Shown: positions 5,495 through 9,504 of the stretch, piece after piece
Position numbering within the stretch: position 1 is the stretch's first letter
How the letters are laid out: each line of letters opens with the position of its first letter
Assembly: GCA_002787255.1 (NCBI GenBank)
Contig: PCWD01000061.1
Coordinates: 1-9,504, forward strand
DNA from: Parcubacteria group bacterium CG11_big_fil_rev_8_21_14_0_20_39_14
GTDB taxonomy: Bacteria; Patescibacteriota; Minisyncoccia; Minisyncoccales; GCA-002787255
Reading direction: 5' to 3'
Length of the DNA: 9,504 nt
The notes under the pieces: generated by a model
The model's database searches: none
Told to the model about the DNA's origin: nothing
What the model saw: the letters and a program-made list of their open reading frames with translations, nothing else
Position numbers and translations under genes: made by a program

Positions 5495-6064
5495 TTAAAT
5501 GAAAGGTCGCACAATATTAGCCACCTTTTTGTAGGGTTGGGTTTTTGCTAAAATAAATTTAACCCTTTCTTCAATTGTCCCCAGGGGCACCTTAACTACC
5601 TCATATCCTAAATCCAAATACGATTGATAAAGCAACTGTTGAATATTTTTTGCAAAATCTTCATCCTCTATTCTGGCATAATCTTTTTCAAAAGGTAATT
5701 GTTCTAATAAAAAGACTTTTTTGTATTTTCTTTTCTGCGAAGCTTTAATAACCGGAGCCGGATTTTCTCTATAAAGACGATAATAGGCGATGCTGTCAGG
5801 TATTCCCCTGTCAAAGAATATAATTTGTTTGGGCGGCAACCTTCTTTCGGCTTCAATTTTCATTTGAAGAACCTTTTTCTGAAACTCAATCTCATTTTTC
5901 CTGAGCTCTTTTATTGTTTTCCCCTTACTTTGTTCAATATCGAGCAACAGTCGGGCAGCCTCGGGAAAAATACGATAGCCCAAAAAAGCCAAATACTCAA
6001 TCACTTTCGTTTTTCCCGAAGAAGGGCCGCCGGTAACAACACGCCAATTAGTTTTAATATTCAT
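5495..6064 (-). CDS. AAA_28 / NadR-like P-loop ATPase
   Basis: Starting at the ATG at 6064 the product has 189 aa. It has Walker A TGGPSSGKT at residues 11-19, the family's FPEAAR at 33-38 and a Walker B-like IIFFDRGIPDSIAY at 81-94 (D85, D90). This order is that of AAA_28 (PF13521), a P-loop family that includes the kinase-like domain of NadR and related nucleotide-binding proteins. A frame extension up to 6181 adds 39 residues, but these run through a strong hairpin and have low-complexity composition. The 6064 start places Walker A at the usual distance from the N-terminus and lies just after a TGATATACT promoter, so I prefer it. The gene has its own terminator and no co-transcribed partner. 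The substrate, whether a nucleoside, NAD-like molecule or phosphoinositide, is unknown. Confidence 0.8.
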   Translation of the reverse strand: MNIKTNWRVVTGGPSSGKTKVIEYLAFLGYRIFPEAARLLLDIEQSKGKTIKELRKNEIEFQKKVLQMKIEAERRLPPKQIIFFDRGIPDSIAYYRLYRENPAPVIKASQKRKYKKVFLLEQLPFEKDYARIEDEDFAKNIQQLLYQSYLDLGYEVVKVPLGTIEERVKFILAKTQPYKKVANIVRPFI

Positions 6065-6068
6065 TCCC

Positions 6069-6077
6069 AGTATATCA
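6069..6077 (-). promoter_or_regulatory. Extended -10 element for the AAA_28 gene
   Basis: On the minus strand TGA (6077-6075) precedes TATACT (6074-6069), four bases before the ATG at 6064. If used, it yields a leaderless or nearly leaderless mRNA. No convincing -35 is seen, and the GGGA before the ATG is too close to act as a Shine-Dalgarno. Confidence 0.45.
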
Positions 6078-6152
6078 ACTTCGGAATAAAGCGCCGGTAT
6101 TTTGGGGTTGCTTTTAAATCCGAATTTAATTGTTATTTTAATTTGATTTTGC

Positions 6153-6187
6153 CCCGTAGTAGTCCCGCCTTGGCGGGACACTACGGG
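6153..6187. repeat. GC-rich inverted repeat upstream of the AAA_28 gene
   Basis: CCCGTAGT (6153-6160) and GTCCCGCC (6162-6169) pair with GGCGGGAC (6172-6179) and ACTACGGG (6180-6187), a 16-bp stem with one bulged A (6161) and a TT turn. A partial direct copy of the outer arm, ACTACGCC, follows at 6188-6195. It is much richer in GC than its surroundings, like dispersed hairpin elements in CPR genomes. It may end transcripts from the giant gene upstream on the minus strand. Confidence 0.6.
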
Positions 6188-6463
6188 ACTACGCCCTAAG
6201 CGATTTTGATATAAAAGCTATATTAGATTTTCAAACAAGAATTTAATTTGCAAGCAGTTCTTACTATCGGGGCTTGCCCAGTGGTTTTTCTTTTGGCGCT
6301 TTATTTAAATTTTAGCTTCAATCACGGCATTTTCATCACAGATAAGATTTTGTTGTGAAGCAGAATGTTTGCCGAAAGAAATCCAAAGTTGTATTACTGG
6401 GCATAATTTTATTAAAGATAGCGCGTAATAAAAAATTTGGGTATTTTAAGGACCTTTCTGGGA
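6188..6463. other. Gene-poor spacer with nested inverted repeats
   Basis: No convincing gene is present. On the + strand TGCCCAGTGGT (6275-6285) pairs with 6393-6403 (8 Watson-Crick and 3 further pairs, two of them G·U), TTTTGG (6291-6296) with CCAAAG (6383-6388), CGGCA (6325-6329) with TGCCG (6370-6374) and TCACA (6336-6340) with TGTGA (6354-6358); all are nested. Each stem alone could be chance. A 41-codon GTG-initiated frame runs 6355-6480 without a ribosome binding site. Confidence 0.3.
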
Positions 6464-6483
6464 AATTCAGCAAAATCTGAATT
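6464..6483. repeat. Small perfect hairpin
   Basis: AATTCAG (6464-6470) and CTGAATT (6477-6483) are perfect complements around CAAAAT. It is the first of three consecutive inverted repeats in the 120 bases beyond the giant gene. Confidence 0.55.
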
Positions 6484-6487
6484 CAAA

Positions 6488-6527
6488 TGATAACATATTT
6501 TGTGCGATCGCATAAAATATGTTATCA
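6488..6527. repeat. 40-bp near-perfect palindrome centred on GCGATCGC
   Basis: Two 20-base arms meet between 6507 and 6508. Every position pairs except G6502/T6513, which would be a G·U wobble in a + strand RNA. The outer arm reads TGATAACATATTTT and the core is TGCGATCGCA, with no unpaired centre. It lacks a T tract, so it is not a standard terminator, and it does not match the 11+6+11 dif layout. It may be a protein-binding site or a 3'-end hairpin. Confidence 0.75.
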
Positions 6528-6549
6528 ATCTCTTATTGCGCATCAACTA

Positions 6550-6583
6550 TATAGTATCGGAATTTAGAAATTCCGATACTATA
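6550..6583 (-). terminator. Perfect hairpin at the end of the giant gene
   Basis: A 16-bp perfect inverted repeat (6550-6565 with 6568-6583) with a two-base centre includes the TAG stop codon of the giant gene in one arm. No T tract follows on the minus strand. It may terminate transcription or stabilise the 3' end, perhaps with the palindrome beyond it. Confidence 0.5.
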
Positions 6584-9504
6584 AATCGTAACGAATTGGG
6601 TTTTCTCCGTCTTTGCTGAGAAAATAATAGCTTCCTTCTTTGAAAGTAGAGCTTTCATCAATAAAAACAGGTTCCCTGGGTATGTAATTTTCAACATAAA
6701 GAGCTTTTAGCTCAAGAGCTTTGCAGTTTTTAATTTTTAGGGCGGGAATCGCAACATCCGCTATTGGTATTCCTTTTTCCTTGCCGGCATATTTTATTTT
6801 TAAATTTCTAAGCTTACTGTTCTGGTTAAGTTCTTCTAATTTAACTCCGCGCCACAAACTATAACCCCAGGGAATAAAGAGCACGGGCTTATCTTCGGTT
6901 CCCAAAATTTCCAGAATTATCTTGTTTGCCGAAAAATCGGACTCATCTCCCAAAAATCCAATAACTACTCCGGCTCGAATAGTTAAAGTAACATTTTCAC
7001 CAGAGGCTCCAAAACTGCCGTGGCTTATATATGGAAAATTGGGATTGGAATATAAAGTTGAATCCTGGGAAATTCCTCTGGGGATTTTAATCCCATTATA
7101 ACCATTTTCGGTGCCGTAATTTCCTGAAATATGGGGAATAGAGGAACCGGTAATCAAAATCGCAATTTTATTTCTGACAAACTCATTGTTATCAATGACC
7201 GGGTTCCCTTCAATTATTTTAAAAGTTTCCGGCACCTGACATTGAATAGTTCTAAAACTTGTTTCAATTCCGATATTGTTATTTTCAAAATAAGAATTTT
7301 TAATTTCCGGGCTTCCGCCGCAAACAAAGACTCCCCCATGACCCATTTCCTGAGAGCTTTGGCTTTTATTTAAATCAATAAATTTTACATTTTTAACAAC
7401 TGAATTGGAATTTACAAGCCAAAGACCGGGACCAAAACCCTTCTCTATTGTTGAATCTTTGAGCGTAATTGAACTTTCAGCAACTTTAACCGCATAGCTT
7501 CCGTTTCCGTTATTTGAAAAAACATCAGCCGTATATTTTACTTTTACATTTTCCAAAATTGAATCAGCGCTTGAATTTCTAAAATAAATTCCCTGCCAGT
7601 AATGCCAGATATAGCTTTCGTCAACACCGCCGCCAATAAAATCTTTTTCAAAATATTTTTCCGAATCTTTTTCCGAAGTAAAAACAATCGGCTTTTCCGG
7701 ACTGCCCTGAGCAATGAGCTCTCCTTCTGCGTTTAAACCAGCCCCGCTTCCAAATCTGAGCACAACGCCCGGCTCAATAATCAGACTCTCTCCCTGAGAA
7801 ATGCCTATGCCTCCGTTTATGCCGTTATAATCACTTACCAGATAAGGACTTTGTTCGGCTTTGAGAATGCCGGAAATTGAACCAGTTAAAAAAGTATAAA
7901 GTCCGTCCACATTATTTATGGAGCCGGGAGTTCCATTGCTTTGAAGCCAGTTTTTGGAAATATTTCCATCAACAAGCTGACTGACTCTTTCCATTGAAGT
8001 TCCGGGAGTCGCGCCCTTGTAGCGCCAGTTGCCGGAACCATTAATTACAACCATATCAATCAGATGGCTTGAGTCCTCATCCGTTGACAAATAGCCGTCC
8101 GGGTCAAAAAGTTTAAGTCTCTGGTTTGGATATATTCCCATTGAATCCGTCTCGCCCTCTCCAAATCTTTCAGGAAATTTAGCCGAATAAAGAAAGTAAT
8201 CATTACTGGCTGGAATCTTGTCATTTTCAGTAAATTGAACGATTAGCTGCTTGTTACCTGGATGCTGATAGTAATCCCAAAAATAACTTAATGACCAACC
8301 ATCAAGACTAAATTCCTGATTTGTTCTGTTGAAAAGTTCAATATATTTTTCCGGACCCGACCAGGCAACTTCGTTGATAATCACCGGCCGGTTGAAAAAA
8401 TCAATTTGAATTTTCCACCATTCGCTTTCCCGGCCAGAAATATTTACCGACTGAATTTGGAAATAATAAGTTTTGCCGTCCTCGGGGTTTTCAAATCGCT
8501 TTGTTCCCGCCTGTTTTTTCTCGTCATTATTCAACCAGGACTGCCAAGAATTTTTGTCATCGTCGCTGTACTCAATATTAAAATGTTTAAAATATTCTTC
8601 ATTTTCTCCTTCTTCCAAGCCCCAGGAAATCTCAAAATAACTTTTTGCGTATTTTGATACATTAATATAGGGCTTAGGAACGGGAATCAAAAATTCGGAA
8701 ATTTCCCCTTCCTCCAAATCTCTTATTTCAAAATCATTGGAATTATCGCCTGTGTCAGAACCGGCTTGAGGCATTCTAATTATACTCTGATTTTCATCTG
8801 GAACCGGCGCGGCTTCGCCCTCTTTAATTTTCGCACTCCCCCAGCCGACAACATCAACGGGATTGTTGGATTCATCAAAAATTGTCAGACCGCCACCCGT
8901 ATCGGAAAGCCGACTGCTTTCATAGAGCTGACCCTGTTTGGTCAGCAAATCCCAATCCGTTTTGGTATAGCCGCGGACGCCGATTAAATAAAAATCTTTT
9001 GCCGGAATCTCCGCTTCCTCTGGAAATTCCCAAACACTAGAAGGGTCGCTCAAGCCTTTTTTGCTTTTGGCGAAATACGCCAATTTCCAACCACTAAGGG
9101 AAATAGGATTATCAGTCGGATTATAAAGTCTTACAAATTCTTCTTTTTGAACCTGGATTTCGTTGATAACTAGGTGGTCGGCGATTGGAAGTTCCGGTTC
9201 TGTCAAATTTAAAGAAACTAAAATTTCTGCCGGACTGCCCCCAACTTCGCCAGCGTCAATGATAATTTTGCCCTGATAATTCCCCGAACTTTTTTCTGAA
9301 ACATCTACTGAAACTTTTACTGAAACTTCTTCAATGGAAAGTTCTCCTTTGGTTGGAGCAAAACTCAACCAATCAATAACTATTGGGCTTGTCCAGCCAG
9401 TCCACTCCAAAACTCCGTCACCAATTTTGCTGATAGTAAATGATTTTGAGGCGGGATTTGGCCCAAATTCAACGGCATCAAAATCTAGGTTCTTGGTTGC
9501 AATT
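6579..9504 (-). CDS. Giant lamin-tail / beta-helix surface protein (5' end outside the window)
   Basis: The frame stays open to the window edge (codons from 9503), so the TTG at 9410 is not the true start; 974 residues are visible. In order: a BACON-like Ig domain (about 9503-9200; signs are FTISKIGDGVLEW and WLSFAPTKGELS); LTD 1 (9176-8772; VINEIQVQKEEFVRLYNPTD, SLSGWKL); an Fn3-like segment (8678-8391; TYYFQIQSVN); LTD 2 (8390-7911; IINEVAWSGPEKYIELFNRT, SLDGWSL); and a right-handed beta-helix with PbH1-type turns (7898 to the end). The beta-helix contains two related 'LTIxxGVVxxF...GTEDKPVxF' edges near 7800-7670 and 6990-6870. Such proteins are exported and displayed on the cell surface in Parcubacteria; binding or adhesion is inferred. 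No LPXTG motif or C-terminal membrane helix is seen, so anchoring must depend on the missing N-terminus. Confidence 0.9.
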   Translation of the reverse strand, partial: IATKNLDFDAVEFGPNPASKSFTISKIGDGVLEWTGWTSPIVIDWLSFAPTKGELSIEEVSVKVSVDVSEKSSGNYQGKIIIDAGEVGGSPAEILVSLNLTEPELPIADHLVINEIQVQKEEFVRLYNPTDNPISLSGWKLAYFAKSKKGLSDPSSVWEFPEEAEIPAKDFYLIGVRGYTKTDWDLLTKQGQLYESSRLSDTGGGLTIFDESNNPVDVVGWGSAKIKEGEAAPVPDENQSIIRMPQAGSDTGDNSNDFEIRDLEEGEISEFLIPVPKPYINVSKYAKSYFEISWGLEEGENEEYFKHFNIEYSDDDKNSWQSWLNNDEKKQAGTKRFENPEDGKTYYFQIQSVNISGRESEWWKIQIDFFNRPVIINEVAWSGPEKYIELFNRTNQEFSLDGWSLSYFWDYYQHPGNKQLIVQFTENDKIPASNDYFLYSAKFPERFGEGETDSMGIYPNQRLKLFDPDGYLSTDEDSSHLIDMVVINGSGNWRYKGATPGTSMERVSQLVDGNISKNWLQSNGTPGSINNVDGLYTFLTGSISGILKAEQSPYLVSDYNGINGGIGISQGESLIIEPGVVLRFGSGAGLNAEGELIAQGSPEKPIVFTSEKDSEKYFEKDFIGGGVDESYIWHYWQGIYFRNSSADSILENVKVKYTADVFSNNGNGSYAVKVAESSITLKDSTIEKGFGPGLWLVNSNSVVKNVKFIDLNKSQSSQEMGHGGVFVCGGSPEIKNSYFENNNIGIETSFRTIQCQVPETFKIIEGNPVIDNNEFVRNKIAILITGSSIPHISGNYGTENGYNGIKIPRGISQDSTLYSNPNFPYISHGSFGASGENVTLTIRAGVVIGFLGDESDFSANKIILEILGTEDKPVLFIPWGYSLWRGVKLEELNQNSKLRNLKIKYAGKEKGIPIADVAIPALKIKNCKALELKALYVENYIPREPVFIDESSTFKEGSYYFLSKDGENPIRYDL

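Noticed and set aside
6065..6181. 39-residue N-terminal extension of the AAA_28 ATPase
   Set aside because: It is encoded across a strong GC-rich hairpin, resembles no part of the family, and an internal ATG next to an extended -10 places Walker A at the usual position.
6355..6480. GTG-initiated 41-residue basic/hydrophobic frame on the + strand
   Set aside because: It has no Shine-Dalgarno, its length is expected by chance in AT-rich DNA, and its stop lies inside a hairpin. It would need homologues to be believed.
6488..6527. Palindrome as a dif or telomere-resolution site
   Set aside because: It lacks the 11+6+11 dif layout and AT-rich centre, and there is no protelomerase gene in view.

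Overview
The window is AT-rich, compact and mostly coded on the minus strand. Its gene set (a giant lamin-tail/beta-helix surface protein, a solo XerC/D-type recombinase, a DUF2268 metalloprotease, a small Csp, a DUF2007 protein and an AAA_28 ATPase, several with TTG or apparently leaderless starts) fits a Candidate Phyla Radiation bacterium, probably of the Parcubacteria kind. That assignment is inferred from gene content and style; no rRNA or tRNA is present to confirm it.

Layout. 1-579 (+): a 79-residue membrane peptide gene ends at a hairpin, followed by about 215 non-coding bases that fold, on the + strand only, into an RNA closed by a long stem (380-396 with 489-506). 580-1557 (+): a complete tyrosine recombinase that runs into a perfect bidirectional terminator (1748-1775). 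1821-3326 (-): a two-gene unit made of a lipoprotein with an HExxH metalloprotease motif, then a nucleoside 2-deoxyribosyltransferase-like protein; both start with TTG behind good Shine-Dalgarno sequences. 3578-4889 (-): a tight three-gene operon (DUF2268 protease, Nudix hydrolase, DUF2007 protein) with 5-nt gaps, driven by an extended -10 promoter placed so that the message should begin at the ATG itself. 4986-5310 (-): a cold-shock protein gene with its own consensus promoter, about 88-nt leader and two downstream hairpins, the second overlapping the next operon's promoter. 5495-6064 (-): an AAA_28/NadR-like P-loop ATPase with its own terminator and an apparent near-leaderless promoter. 6188-6578: about 390 bases with no convincing gene but a cluster of inverted repeats, including a 40-bp palindrome. 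6579-9504 (-): the 3' two thirds or more of a very large secreted protein (BACON-like, LTD, Fn3-like, LTD, beta-helix), cut by the window edge.

How the genes fit together. Most transcription units are short and individually terminated, so there is no single pathway. The two proteases (one lipid-anchored outside, one cytoplasmic) and the huge surface protein suggest an envelope and protein-turnover theme. The Nudix, deoxyribosyltransferase-like and AAA_28 proteins act on nucleotides or nucleosides by family. No CRISPR array, insertion sequence, phage module or recognisable defence island is visible. The least explained parts are the structured RNA candidate before the recombinase and the palindrome cluster after the giant gene.
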